Shown here: in pieces, positions 17,230 to 27,270 of the stretch
Position numbering within the stretch: position 1 is the stretch's first letter
How the letters are laid out: each line of letters starts with the position of its first letter
Source of the DNA: JACCXG01 sp963785755
Lineage (GTDB): Bacteria; Acidobacteriota; Vicinamibacteria; Vicinamibacterales; 2-12-FULL-66-21
DNA: 64,000 bases
Direction of reading: 5' to 3'
NCBI GenBank assembly: GCA_963785755.1
Contig: CAWAXG010000002.1
Coordinates: 806,001-870,000 of the forward strand
Notes under the pieces: model-generated
The model's input: only the letters and a program-made list of their open reading frames with translations
Database searches by the model: none
What the model was told of the DNA's origin: nothing
Made by a program: the position numbers and the translations under genes

Positions 17230-18522
17230 CTACTTGCTAAGCGACACGTCCTTCGTCTCGCCGATGGCCAGCAGACCCACGAGCGTGAGCGCAGCGGCGG
17301 CTGAAAGGTAGTAGCCGACGTAGTGGAGCCCGTAGCGCTGCGCGAGCCAGGTCGCGACGTACGGCGCGAGCGACGCACCGAAGATGCCCGCCAGGTTGAA
17401 CGTCACCGAGCTCCCGGTGTAGCGCACTCTGGTCGGAAACAGCTCCGACAATGCGGTCCCCAGGGGTCCATAGGTGAGCCCCATCAACGACAGGCCGATC
17501 ACCGTCGCCAGGGTCGCACCCGCGAGGCCCGCCGACAACATCGGACCCATCACGAGTCCGAACACACCGATCGCGATGGTGACCCCGATCAACGTCCGCC
17601 GGCGGCCGCGCTCGGCGAGGACGGCGCTGAGCGGAATCGTCGCCGCGAAGAACACGATCCCGACGAGCTGAATCAGCAGGAACGTCGTCCGGCTGTAGCC
17701 GAGTGCCGTCGTGGCCCACGACAGCGCGAAGACCGTGACGAGATAGAAAAGCACGAACGTCGCCAGCGAGACGAGAATGCCGAGCACCAGCGTTCGCGGG
17801 TACTCCCGGAATACCACCAGGATGGGCACCTTGGCGCGATCCTCACGGGTGACCGCTTCGCGGAAGACCGGGGTCTCGGTGATCGTCAGCCGGACGTACA
17901 GCCCGACGACCACGAGCGCCGCGCTCGCGAGGAACGGGAACCGCCATCCGTACGCGAAGAACTGATCGTTGGTCAGCCAGCGCGACAGCGCGAGAAACAC
18001 GGCGCCCGAAAGGAAGAACCCGATCGGGGCGCCCAGCTGCGGAAACATTCCGTACCATGCGCGTTTCCCGGGCGGCGCGTTCTCCACCGCCAGGAGCACG
18101 GCGCCGCCCCACTCGCCGCCAAGTCCAAGGCCCTGACCGAAACGGCACAGCGCGAGCAGGGCCGGCGCGGCGATGCCGATCGTCTCGTAGGTCGGGAGCA
18201 GCCCGATGACCACGGTCGAAAACCCCATCGTGAGCAGTGCCGCGACGAGTGTGGTCTTGCGTCCGATGCGATCGCCGAAATGTCCGAACAGCGCCGACCC
18301 GATCGGCCGCGCCAGGAACGCGATCGCGAACGTCGCCAGAGACGCCAGAATGGCCGAGCCCGGATCCGACGCGGGAAAGAACAGCCGCGGAAACACGAGC
18401 ACCGCCGCCGTCGCATAGATGTAGAAGTCGAAGAATTCGATCGTCGTCCCGACCAGGCTCGCGAACAGGACCTGCGCAGGAGTGTTGACCCTGTGGCCGG
18501 CGGTGGAGTGCGGAGCGGTCAT
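17230..18522 (-). CDS. MFS transporter, metabolite:H+ symporter (MHS/ShiA-ProP) family
   Basis: The 430-residue protein has 12 predicted membrane segments. I chose the ATG at 18522 (MTAPHSTAGHRVNTPAQVLF). Family signatures are TIEFFDFYIYATAAVLVFP in TM1, FGHFGDRIGRKTTLVAALL in loop 2-3, the RFGQGLGLGGEWGGAVLL segment in TM4, and LSELFPTRVRYTGSSVTFN near the C-terminus. Members import organic acids or osmolytes with protons; the substrate cannot be assigned. It is convergent with the DGPF gene and no catabolic gene adjoins it. Confidence 0.92.
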   Translation of the reverse strand: MTAPHSTAGHRVNTPAQVLFASLVGTTIEFFDFYIYATAAVLVFPRLFFPASDPGSAILASLATFAIAFLARPIGSALFGHFGDRIGRKTTLVAALLTMGFSTVVIGLLPTYETIGIAAPALLALCRFGQGLGLGGEWGGAVLLAVENAPPGKRAWYGMFPQLGAPIGFFLSGAVFLALSRWLTNDQFFAYGWRFPFLASAALVVVGLYVRLTITETPVFREAVTREDRAKVPILVVFREYPRTLVLGILVSLATFVLFYLVTVFALSWATTALGYSRTTFLLIQLVGIVFFAATIPLSAVLAERGRRRTLIGVTIAIGVFGLVMGPMLSAGLAGATLATVIGLSLMGLTYGPLGTALSELFPTRVRYTGSSVTFNLAGIFGASLAPYVATWLAQRYGLHYVGYYLSAAAALTLVGLLAIGETKDVSLSK

Positions 18523-18623
18523 CGTTGGCGGGTCGCAAGGGTACCACGGCGTACGCACGGCCCACGGACTCAACCACGAAGACCACAAAGATCACCAAGC
18601 TCACAAAGGATTTGTTTCCTTAG

Positions 18624-18635
18624 CGCGTTAACGCG
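18624..18635. promoter_or_regulatory. Perfect palindrome CGCGTTAACGCG upstream of the MHS transporter
   Basis: The 12-base perfect palindrome lies about 100 bases upstream of the transporter start and just downstream of the zinc-finger gene stop. An operator for the transporter is one reading; a simple repeat is another. The nearby ACCACGAAGACCACAAAG run (18574-18592) is a low-complexity repeat. Confidence 0.35.
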
Positions 18636-18646
18636 TTGTCCGTTGA

Positions 18647-18844
18647 CTACGCCTCATGACTTGGCAGCGGCTCTGGTGGCCGCTCCTTCAAACACTGCCG
18701 GCAGAGCGCCTCGGCTCCGCGGATGACCAGATGGCGACTGCAGAGCAGGCGATGACAGCGGATGCAGATTCCCCCGTCGAGCTCGTGGAACTCGGAGGAA
18801 CACTCGGAACAGATGAACGGCACGATCCGCATGGGCTCACTCAT
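18647..18844 (-). CDS. Small FYVE/RING-like zinc-finger protein coupled to a protein kinase
   Basis: The 65-residue protein starts MSEPMRIVPFICSECSSEFH at the ATG at 18844. Eight ligands follow the spacing C-X2-C-X11-C-X2-C-X4-C-X2-H-X9-C-X2-C (Cys12, 15, 27, 30, 35, His38, Cys48, 51), the order expected of a two-zinc cross-brace finger of the FYVE or treble-clef type. The start overlaps the kinase stop by four bases (ATGA), so it is probably made with the kinase. It may be an adaptor or regulator of the kinase; no catalytic residues are evident. I chose this start because the in-frame upstream extension translates the kinase gene antisense-like and is not protein-like. Confidence 0.75.
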   Translation of the reverse strand: MSEPMRIVPFICSECSSEFHELDGGICIRCHRLLCSRHLVIRGAEALCRQCLKERPPEPLPSHEA

Positions 18845-21489
18845 TTCAGCGTGGCCATCCAGATATCCGCCTGGCGCGAGCGGCGGAGCAGATACAGGGA
18901 ACGCCCGTCGTGCGACACCGCGGCGAGCATGAAATCTTCTCCGGGTCGCGAGAAGATGTCTCGAACGGCGCCCGTCTGCGAGTCTGCGACGGAGAGCACA
19001 CCCAGCGCCTTGGAGAAGATCATACGGCGGCTGTCCGGAAGCCAATACGGCTCGTACCTGGCGTCGGACAGTCTCTTGAAAGAACGCGACTCGAGCGAAT
19101 ACGTGACCACCGCGATCGGTTCGTTGCCTCTGGTTTCGACGCCGGCGAGCTGCCGCCCATCAGGTGCCCACGCCGTCGCACGCCAGACAGCGCCGGGGGG
19201 ATTCGGCAATCGCTCCGGCGTCTGATCCTGCCAGGGTTTGCGCGAGTCGAACATCGACACGCCACGCTGCTCGACGACGTCGGTGAACACCATTTTCGAA
19301 CCGTCAGGCGACCATAGCGGGTAGTGAGCGCCGCTCTGCCTGGTCAGCTGCGACAGGCCGCTGCCATCCACGTTGATCGTCCAGGCTTCCCAGCCGCCAG
19401 CTCGATTCGAATAGAACGCAATCCGCCGGCCATCCGGCGACCATTTTGGAAAGCGGTCGTTCGCGGCATCATTCGTGAGCTGACGCAGTCCGGTTCCATC
19501 CGCTCTTGCGACGAAGATGTCTTCCTGCGAACGGATTGAGATACAGCACGATCGACTGACCGTCTGGCGCGACATCGACTCCGCCCCAGCCCTGCGAACC
19601 GCTCGTCACCCATTGGGGCTCTGGCAGGACCTTCTCGCTCGCGGGATCCACGGTGAGCCGCTGAACGTTCTGTTCGAACTCGTTGGAGCAGTACGCGATG
19701 CGACTACCGTCGGCCGACACGCTGATGTGACCGACGAACCGGGAGGGCACGGTGAGGGGCTCCGGCTGCCCGAGCGGCCGCCCGGACCCTTCGTCGATCG
19801 GGACGCGCCAGAGATTCATGCTGCCGCCGCGGTTGCTCGCAAAAAAGAGAGACTTGCCGTCAGGCGCCCACACCGGATTCCAGTCCAGCGCCGCATCGTC
19901 GGTCACCAGGACCGCATCGCCGCCAGCCGCGGCTGATAGTGAGGATGTCCCGCTGCCGCTGCGGGCCGCGCGCCGCCCAGAACGCGATGCGCGATCCAGC
20001 GGGTGACCAGCTCGGCTGCACCGAGTCCTCGGTGGCGATCTGCCGCTTCTCCCCGCTGTCGACGTTCACGACCCAGAGCCCGCTGCGGGGACCCCGGCCG
20101 GCAGGGTTGAACAGCACGTTCTCGGTTGCGTAGACGACCTCCTTGCCGCTTGGCGACCATGCCGGGTTGTAGCCGCTGTCCGTCAACCGCCGCACCGACT
20201 CGCCCGTGCGCCCCATGACGAAGATGCCGCCGCCGTCGCGGTTGGACTGGAAGACGATTCGCTCGCCGTCCGGCGAGAAGGCAGGCTGCTGATCGTCGGC
20301 CGTCGCGTCCTTCGTCAGATTGATCGCTGTCTGGCCGCCGACGCTCTGGAGGTAGATGTCCGCGTTGCCCGAGGCGCCGCTCGTGTAGATGATCCACTTG
20401 CCGTCCGGCGACAGGCTTGGAAACTCCTCGGCGCCACTCTGGACCGTGAGCTGCGCGAACGTCGCCGACGTTGGTGCTGACGCTGGACTGCTGAAGCCAG
20501 GTCCGAAGCGGTACATCGCGAAGGCAGCGACAGCTGCGGCCGTCACCGCGGTGGCCGTGACGCCGAGCCACGGGAGACTGCTGCGCTTCGCGGCAGCCGA
20601 AGCCGCAATCGGGGCGCCGAGCGCGAGCTCGCCCGAATCCAGCGACTGCTTCAGCTCCTGAAGATCGTTCCTGATGTCCTTGGCGCTCTGATACCGCTCC
20701 TCCGGATCCTTCATCAGGCAGCGTCGGATGATTCGCGCCAGATCGCGCGGCAGGGCGTGATTGATCTCCGTCACGTTCTGCGGCGTGTCCTTGAGGATCG
20801 ATGACAGCACGGAGACGCTCGTGTCGCCTTTGAACGGCCGCTCTCCGGTCGCCATCTCGTAGCAGCACGATGCCGAGCGAGAAGATGTCGGATCGGTAAT
20901 CAATCGGCCGCCCTTCCGCCTGTTCGGGGGACATGTACGCGACCGTCCCGATAATCCGTCCTTCTCCTGTGAGCGACTGGGTCGGAAGAACGGTTGCCGC
21001 CGACGACGAGGCCTGCTCTTCCTTCAGCTTGGCGAGGCCGAAATCCAGCACCTTGAGCCGACCGTCGTCGCCGACCATCACGTTCTGCGGTTTCAGATCG
21101 CGGTGGGTGATGCCCCGGTGATGCGCGGCGCTGACCGCGTCGGTCAGCGGAATCGCCAGCTTGAGCAGACGGTCGAGCGGCAGGCCGCCATGCGGAATCA
21201 GCATGGACAGCGGCTTGCCCTCGACGATCTCCATCGTCAGGAAGTGCGTGGACCCGGAAAGCTCGACCGAGTAGATGGTGACGATGTTGGGGTGGTTGAG
21301 GGCGGCGACGGCCTGCGCCTCGCGCTCGAAGCGTTGGCGGCGTTCGTCATCCACGCCGAGCGGCGCCGACAGCACCTTGAGCGCGACCTGACGGTGCAGC
21401 TTCTGGTCCTCGGCGGCATAGACCTCGCCCATGCCGCCGCTGCCGAGCTCCCGTACGATGCGGTAATGGCCGAGGGTGGTGCCGATCAT
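18841..21489 (-). CDS. Membrane Ser/Thr protein kinase with PD40/TolB-like propeller sensor, three frameshifts
   Basis: About 882 residues. The ATG at 21489 gives MIGTTLGHYRIVRELGSGGM. The kinase domain has the glycine loop GSGGMGEVY, the VALKV lysine, catalytic THRDLKPQNVMV, LDFGLAKL and GTVAYMSPEQ. After the kinase and a proline-poor linker comes a single membrane helix (WLGVTATAVTAAAVAAFAMY), then an extracellular propeller of PD40 repeats such as FPSLSPDGKWIIYTS, QPAFSPDGERIVFQSN, FPKWSPDGRRIAFYSN and YPLWSPDGSKMVF. One-base shifts occur near 20885, 19935 and 19525; at the first two, removing one C restores the family sequence. This Hanks-type receptor-kinase architecture is common in Acidobacteriota. 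It is divergent from the agarase-like gene and coupled to the zinc-finger gene. Confidence 0.88.
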
Positions 21490-21605
21490 CGGTGGGTGTC
21501 GGGATTCTAGCAGGCTGTCGAACAACATCCAGCTGATGTTGCGTCCGGCCGAGGCCCCGGACGACAATGCGGCCGTTCGATCGCCAAAGGATCGAGGGGT
21601 CCAGC

Positions 21606-23492
21606 ATGAAGCCAATCATCACTGTTCTCGTAGGGCTGGCGTGGGGCGTGTTGGCGATGAAAGCACCCGCAACGCTGCCAGTGCGCGTCACCTTCACGGG
21701 TGAACGTTCGGAGCATGCCTGGACGCTCGGAGACCTGAATCGAGAGCTGCCCACCGACTGGACGCCGTACGACTTTCTCGTGCTCGAGTTCAAGGCGTCG
21801 TCGTCGCAGCGGTTCGAGCTCGGCATCGACACGGCGGCGGCCCGCATCACCAAGCGCATCGGACCGTTCGCGGGCGTGTGGGTCAGGGCGTCGATTCCGC
21901 TTCGCTTCTATCGTCAGCCTCCGGGCAGCGCGGTCGACATGGCTGCGACCTACAACCAGCCGCGCGGTTCGTACTGGATCAACCTCGGCGGGCGCGGCGG
22001 CCATGGTCCGACGACGGACGTGCGTGGGCTGAGCGCGATCATGGACTATCCGATCGGCAGTCCGACACTCGAGATCCGGTCCGTCACACTCGTCAAGACC
22101 GATCCTGGCGACGCCGTCCTCGAGGGAAAGCCGCTGATCGATCAGTTCGGCCAGTACGCGCACGCCGACTGGCCGGGCAAAGCGCGCTCGATCGGCGACC
22201 TGCGCAAAGCCTGGGAGACCGAAGATCGCGCGCTGAACAGCGAGCCGGCCACGGCCTGTCCGTACGGCGGGTTCCCGAACACTCGAGCCAAAGGGACGGG
22301 CTTCTTCCGCGTCGAGCAAATCGATGGGCGCTGGTGGTTCGTCGATCCGGACGGACACCTCTTCTTCTCGAGCGGTGTGAACGGTGTCGGCAACGCGGCC
22401 GCCACGCGCGTGCAGGGACGCGAGGACCTGTTCGCCGCGATGCCCCCGAATCCCCTGCCGGGCGCCGCCGGCAACTTCTATGCGTGGAATCTGCAGCGCC
22501 GCTACGGCGCCGACTGGCGGCCGAAGTGGGCCGAGGCGACGCGGCAGCGGCTCAGCGCGTGGGGATTCAATTCCATTCACTACTGGGGAGCGCGGCAGCT
22601 GGAGGCCGCCGCCGAGCCGCGCGTTCCGTACGCGCAGATGCTCCGCGGCTGGCAGACGGGCCAGTCGATCATGGGCCTGCCCGATGTCTACTCGGATGAT
22701 TTCGCGCGACGGGTCGAGGAGGCCGCCGCGAATCAGCTCGGGCCGCGCAAGGACGATCCCTGGATGCTCGGCTACTTCATCGGCAACGAGCCGCCGTGGC
22801 CGGGCCGGGAGAGCCAGCTCGTCGATCTGATTCTCGCCGGACCTCCGGGCGAGATGCAGAAGCGCCTGAAGGATCATCTCGCCGGCGGCGACACGCCCGA
22901 GCGACGGACCGCCTTCGTGCACGGCGCCTTCGAGCGCTACCTTCAGGTCATCAACGCCGCCGTCCGCAAGCACGCGCCGAACCATCTCAACCTCGGCATC
23001 CGGTTCGGCGGCAGCCCGCACGACGATCTGATCAAGCTGACGCGCGGCTTCGACGTGTTCAGCATCAACATCTACCGCTATGCGCCGCCGCGCGCGACGC
23101 TCGATCGCGCCCACGAGCTCACCGGCCGGCCGATGCTGATCGGCGAGTTCCACATCGGCGTGAACGATCGCGGCCTCTCGTCCGGCCTCGTGCAGGCCAT
23201 GAATCAGGCCGAACGCGGCGTCGCGTATCGTTACTACGTCGAGCAGAGCGCCGCGCATCCCGCAATGGTCGGCACGCATTGGTTCCAGTGGCTCGATCAG
23301 CCGGTGACCGGCCGCAGCGACGGCGAGAACTACAACATCGGCTTCATCGACGCCACCGACCGGCCCTACGCCGAGCTCGCCGCGGCCGCCAGAGAGACGC
23401 ACGCGCGCCTGCTCGAGGTCCACGGCGGGAAGGTCGCGCCGTTCGATCGAATGCCGAAGGCGTCCGAGGCGGGCACGCCGCGGCCGCGGTGA
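21606..23492 (+). CDS. Secreted beta-agarase-like glycoside hydrolase (GH50/GH-A clan type)
   Basis: The 628-residue product has a signal peptide from the ATG at 21606 (MKPIITVLVGLAWGVLAMKA), preceded by a GAGGGG site. Residues 20-170 form a carbohydrate-binding-like sandwich. The catalytic barrel begins at about residue 180 (FGQYAHADWPGKARS) with KGTGFFRVEQIDGRWWFVDP and DGHLFFSSGVNGVG, which are typical of agarase-like enzymes. The likely acid/base is Glu in GYFIGNEPPWPG and the nucleophile is Glu in PMLIGEFHIGVND. GTHWFQWLDQPVTGRSDGEN ends the barrel. The true polysaccharide substrate is unknown. It is divergent from the receptor kinase (117-base spacer), suggesting linked expression. Confidence 0.82.
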   Translation: MKPIITVLVGLAWGVLAMKAPATLPVRVTFTGERSEHAWTLGDLNRELPTDWTPYDFLVLEFKASSSQRFELGIDTAAARITKRIGPFAGVWVRASIPLRFYRQPPGSAVDMAATYNQPRGSYWINLGGRGGHGPTTDVRGLSAIMDYPIGSPTLEIRSVTLVKTDPGDAVLEGKPLIDQFGQYAHADWPGKARSIGDLRKAWETEDRALNSEPATACPYGGFPNTRAKGTGFFRVEQIDGRWWFVDPDGHLFFSSGVNGVGNAAATRVQGREDLFAAMPPNPLPGAAGNFYAWNLQRRYGADWRPKWAEATRQRLSAWGFNSIHYWGARQLEAAAEPRVPYAQMLRGWQTGQSIMGLPDVYSDDFARRVEEAAANQLGPRKDDPWMLGYFIGNEPPWPGRESQLVDLILAGPPGEMQKRLKDHLAGGDTPERRTAFVHGAFERYLQVINAAVRKHAPNHLNLGIRFGGSPHDDLIKLTRGFDVFSINIYRYAPPRATLDRAHELTGRPMLIGEFHIGVNDRGLSSGLVQAMNQAERGVAYRYYVEQSAAHPAMVGTHWFQWLDQPVTGRSDGENYNIGFIDATDRPYAELAAAARETHARLLEVHGGKVAPFDRMPKASEAGTPRPR

Positions 23493-23772
23493 GTCGGTGC
23501 TGAAAACGCGGCAGTGACGGCCCAACTCCTCCGGCGCACGGGATTCAGGCGCGCTACGGCGAGGCTCGCAGAGCTTCGGCTGCGACCGAGCCGACGAGCG
23601 GCGGCGGGCAACTCCAAGGAGCACAGAATCCATCGACCGAGAGTGTTTTGGGAGTTGGAAGTTGGAGGTTGGAGGTTGACAGATTCCCTGGACCGTTCGC
23701 GTGCGCCCTATCGTGCCTCTTTCTTTGGATTGGGACTGCCGCCGTGGTCGGCGCCGGTCGCGATCCGCGGTT
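23493..23772. other. Spacer with GTTGGA repeat tract, no gene
   Basis: The gap between the agarase-like gene and the aminotransferase holds a tract at 23648-23680 made of GTTGGAA/GTTGGAG units. A related unit pair occurs at 36929-36947, next to the palindromic repeat there. The open frames here do not look coding. Confidence 0.6.
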
Positions 23773-24957
23773 ATGCTGATGGGCGTGCGTGCAGCTCACG
23801 ATCAGTCGCGGCGTCTGGCCGCGGTACAACCACCGGTCATCCCCATCGTCGGCCGCTGGACGGCGGAAACGCCCGGCACGATTTCACTCGGGCAGGGCAT
23901 CGTGTCGTACGGCCCTCCCCCGGACGTGCTCGAGGCGGTCCGGTGTTTCGGCACCACGCTCGCCGAGCACCGCTACGGACCGGTCGAGGGCGTTCCCGAT
24001 CTGCTCCGGGCACTCGAAGCGAAACTCGCGACCGAGAACGGCATCGTCGTCCGCCCGGCGAGCCGGCTGCTCGTGACGGCCGGAGGCAACCAGGCCTTCG
24101 TGAACGCGGTCCTGGCCGTCACCGATCCGGGCGACGAGGTGATCCTGCCGGCGCCGTACTACTTCAACCACGAGATGGCGGTGGTGATCGCCGGCGCGGT
24201 ACCGATCGGCGCGCCGACCGGCACGGACTATCAGCTCGACGTGCAGAGGATCGCGGACGCGATCACGCCACGGACCCGCGCCATCGTCACCGTCTCGCCG
24301 AACAATCCAACCGGCGCCGTCTACCCCGAGGCGGTGCTGCGCACGGTGAATGCACTCTGCCGCGATCGCGGACTGTTCCACATCCACGACGAGGCCTACG
24401 AGTACTTCACCTACGAGTCCGTGGGTCATTTTTCACCAGGGTCGATCCCGGGCGCTGCCGGCCACACGATCTCGCTCTATTCGTTGTCGAAGGCGTACGG
24501 CATGGCAAGCTGGCGCGTCGGCTACATGGTGATTCCGGAACGGCTGGCCGACGCGATCAACAAGATCCAGGACACGCTGCTCATCTGCCCTCCGGCCGTG
24601 TCGCAGCGCGCCGCGCTCGCGGCGCTGCTGGTCGGCCGCGACTATCCGGGTCAGTATCTCGAGCGCCTTGACCGGATGCGGCGCGCCATCTTCGAAGCCC
24701 TGAGCGATCCGGCCGTTCCCTGCGACGTCCCCTCGGTGACCGGCGCCTTCTACTATCTGGTCCGCGTGCACTCGACGATGGATTCGATGACGCTGGTCGA
24801 ACGGTTGATTCGACAGCATCGCGTCGCGACGATTCCAGGATCGGCGTTCGCCGACCCGGCCCCCTGCTCGATTCGGATTTCCTATGGCGCGCTCGAGCCC
24901 GATGCGATCGCCGAGGGTCTCGAGCGGCTGGTCGGGGGGTTGCGGGCGCTGGCGTGA
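23773..24957 (+). CDS. PLP-dependent class I/II aminotransferase
   Basis: About 394 residues from the ATG at 23773; a second ATG at 23779 is equally plausible. Fold-type I signatures include ISLGQGIVSYGPPPDVLEAV, LLVTAGGNQAFVNAVLAV, DEVILPAPYYFNHEMAV, the substrate-binding VSPNNPTGAVY, HDEAYEYF and the Schiff-base lysine in SLYSLSKAYGMASWRVGYMV. The C-terminal Arg motif is CSIRISYG. It would convert an amino acid (aspartate, aromatic or alanine type) and a 2-oxo acid; specificity is not evident. No co-directional neighbour suggests a pathway. Confidence 0.9.
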   Translation: MLMGVRAAHDQSRRLAAVQPPVIPIVGRWTAETPGTISLGQGIVSYGPPPDVLEAVRCFGTTLAEHRYGPVEGVPDLLRALEAKLATENGIVVRPASRLLVTAGGNQAFVNAVLAVTDPGDEVILPAPYYFNHEMAVVIAGAVPIGAPTGTDYQLDVQRIADAITPRTRAIVTVSPNNPTGAVYPEAVLRTVNALCRDRGLFHIHDEAYEYFTYESVGHFSPGSIPGAAGHTISLYSLSKAYGMASWRVGYMVIPERLADAINKIQDTLLICPPAVSQRAALAALLVGRDYPGQYLERLDRMRRAIFEALSDPAVPCDVPSVTGAFYYLVRVHSTMDSMTLVERLIRQHRVATIPGSAFADPAPCSIRISYGALEPDAIAEGLERLVGGLRALA

Positions 24958-24997
24958 CTCGCGATTCGCATCAACTCCCAGAAGAGTTCGTGCTGGA

Positions 24998-26149
24998 CTA
25001 GAAGCTCTTGAGCCATTTCGACATCTCTTTCACCGTGCTCTCGGCGCTTTTGTGCAGGGGGAAGTCGTGCGAGGTGTCCTCTATGACGTAGACCGACAAC
25101 TTACACTTGCAGTTTGCTCTCCAATGCGCGATCTCCGGCGTCATGACGTCCACGTCCTCGCCGCCCAAGCCGCCCCACGCCGGGCCAGGCACCATGTTGT
25201 CCTGCCTTCCGAACATGAAGAGCACGGGAATAGCCCCAACTTTGCTTATGTTCGCGGTGATCTCTTTTGTCATCGGCTGCACCCCGATGAGCTCCCCAAC
25301 GGGTATCCGATTGTGAAGGCCGTTGGCGCAAGCCTGCGTGAGAATGTCCGGATCCACGCCTGGCACATGGTAGACGGCCTGTTCACAGTACTTCGAGTAA
25401 TTGTTTTTTTCTGGTGGGAAAAAGTAGATGTAGTCAGCGCCCGCGTTTAGTTGCGGAGTCACCACCTCATTGAGCATCTTGACAAACATCGAAGCCGACG
25501 CGCCGGGCAACATTTGGTTGCTCCAGCCGAAGGGCATGAGCCCATCGATATCCTGATGACGCGTCGCGTATAGCTCGATTAGGGCAGCTCCGAAGCTCTG
25601 ACCGCCAAGAACAACCCCTGCCGCTCCCTGTGGAGGCACGGGCCCGTCGAGCACTTCATAGGAGCCCTTGCGAATCTGCGCGACAATCTCGTGGATGGTC
25701 TCAACATTGGTGTCTGGCGTCACCTTGAAACCGGAGCCAGGGCCGCGATCGTAAGGGCTCTCGCCGTAACCGAGTCGATCGACAGTGAAGACGGCCGTAT
25801 CGCTCTGACGGGCGAGCTCGGCCGCGAACCGAAGAGCGCCTGGAATCTTGAAGCCGTCCCAAAAGCGCCGATCGAGCGTACCGCCGTGAAGAAGGAGAAC
25901 GGCTCCGTGCTTGTGGGGATCGAATCTCTGTGTGTAGAAAACAGTGCCTCGCACTCTTGCAGGAACCGGATCACCCGGCTTGTGTACGGTGAACGCCACT
26001 TCCGTTTCGCTGATATGCATCGAGGACTCCCCCGGTCGACTGGGTTCGATCGGCTTGGGCGCTGAAGCGCATCCTTCAACCAGCACGAGCGAGAGCAGCG
26101 TAATCAAGACCAGCACGAGGCGTGGAGGTGCCACTATCATTCGAATCAT
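24998..26149 (-). CDS. Alpha/beta-hydrolase lipoprotein
   Basis: The 383-residue protein begins MIRMIVAPPRLVLVLITLLS and has a lipobox-like LVEGC at about residue 27, so it is probably lipid-anchored. HGAVLLLHGGTLDRRFWDG is the oxyanion strand, GVVLGGQSFGAALIELYA contains the nucleophile elbow Ser, the acid is Asp in LFMFGRQDNMVPG and the base is His in EDTSHDFPLH. The insert YIYFFPPEKNNYSKYCEQAV is a lid. GC content looks lower than that of the neighbours, which may indicate transfer. Esterase or peptidase activity is likely; the substrate is unknown. Confidence 0.82.
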   Translation of the reverse strand: MIRMIVAPPRLVLVLITLLSLVLVEGCASAPKPIEPSRPGESSMHISETEVAFTVHKPGDPVPARVRGTVFYTQRFDPHKHGAVLLLHGGTLDRRFWDGFKIPGALRFAAELARQSDTAVFTVDRLGYGESPYDRGPGSGFKVTPDTNVETIHEIVAQIRKGSYEVLDGPVPPQGAAGVVLGGQSFGAALIELYATRHQDIDGLMPFGWSNQMLPGASASMFVKMLNEVVTPQLNAGADYIYFFPPEKNNYSKYCEQAVYHVPGVDPDILTQACANGLHNRIPVGELIGVQPMTKEITANISKVGAIPVLFMFGRQDNMVPGPAWGGLGGEDVDVMTPEIAHWRANCKCKLSVYVIEDTSHDFPLHKSAESTVKEMSKWLKSF

Positions 26150-26230
26150 CTCGGTCCTCCAGGATAAGTCAGGCGACCAGGCGCCTGGAAGTTGACCTCG
26201 CTCCAGCGACGGTGATCTGCGCTGAACGGC

Positions 26231-27075
26231 TCAGACCGGCACGGGCATGGGGTGGCGCGCAAGGAACGGCGCCATGGCCTCGGCGACGCCGCGGGGGTCC
26301 CTCTCCTCGAGCGCGTGGTTCGCGCCGGCGAGCACGAACGGCTCGGTCTGCGGCAGCCACTCACGCAGCCGATCCTGAACCTCGTTCCAGCCGGGCCAAA
26401 TCGAGGCGCTCTCGGCGCCCAAGCACGCCGAGGACCGGCTGGGTGATCCGCCGGGCGTCCTCCCGCGTGAAACGCCACTCCTGCAGGACGGAAGCTCGAC
26501 GCCGAAGAAGGTGTCGGCGTCGGCGACCAACTGCTGGAACGCGCCCGGGATCAGCCGATCGAGCCAGCTCGGTAGTCCGGCCCGATCGCCCAGCGAAGGA
26601 AGCTGTCGGCCGCACCCTCCTTCTTGCCGGCGCCGTGACCGCTCCAGCATCGGCTCCGAACGCCTGGACGAGCAGGGCTCCGCTTGGGACGTCGAGCAGC
26701 GCCGGCTCGAGCAGGATGAGCGAGTGGACGACCTCGGGCGCGTCGAGCGCCAGCTGCAGGGCGATGACGCCGCCGCCGGAGTGGCCGACGACGTGGGCGC
26801 GCTCGATGCCGAGGTGCTCGCAATAGCGCGCGGCAGTCGGCGGCCTGCTGGCCGATACTGAACGGCGCTCTGACCGGGCTGCTCCCGGCGTAGCCTCGCC
26901 GGTGGTAGCGCACCAGCTGGTATCGGCTGTTCAGCGCCGGCTCGCGGCAGAGCGGCGCGTAGGCCTCGGCGATTAAGGCACCGTGGATCAGCACCACCGG
27001 TTCGCCGGTGCCCGTGATTTCGAACTCGAGCTCCGCTCCGTCGACGCGCGCCCGCCGCATGGGTTTGCTGCTCAT
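26231..27075 (-). pseudogene. Alpha/beta-hydrolase, broken by at least three frameshifts
   Basis: The reconstructed protein is about 280 residues. The ATG at 27075 gives MSSKPMRRARVDGAELEFEI and the HG motif GEPVVLIHGALI. The frame changes near 26840 to GHSGGGVIALQLALDAPEV, containing the nucleophile Ser, then again near 26640-26580, and the end reads EPFVLAGANHALEERDPRGV with the catalytic His before the stop at 26231. All parts are ordinary epoxide-hydrolase/lactonase-like sequence, so decay is recent or reflects indel errors. The gene is divergent from the STAND regulator at 27271, which may control it. Confidence 0.7.
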
Positions 27076-27270
27076 TGCTGCCGTCCTTTCCGGATGAATT
27101 TCCGTTTCGCTATCGTTGGTCGCCGAGAATCTTGGCCTTTCGCCGCGGTCCGGTGGAAGTGACCGCGAGGTGACATCGAGGTGAAAACGAGCCCGACGCC
27201 CCGGGTGTCTGGTGGCGTGAAGTGCTGGAGGAGGCTATAGTTTGAGCCTTCTGACACGACTGGAGGCGAG
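27076..27270. promoter_or_regulatory. Divergent promoter region between the hydrolase and the STAND regulator
   Basis: The 195-base gap must contain both promoters. The regulator begins with TTG at 27271, eight bases after a strong CTGGAGGCGAG site, which decides that start. I could not assign -35/-10 boxes with confidence. Confidence 0.45.
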
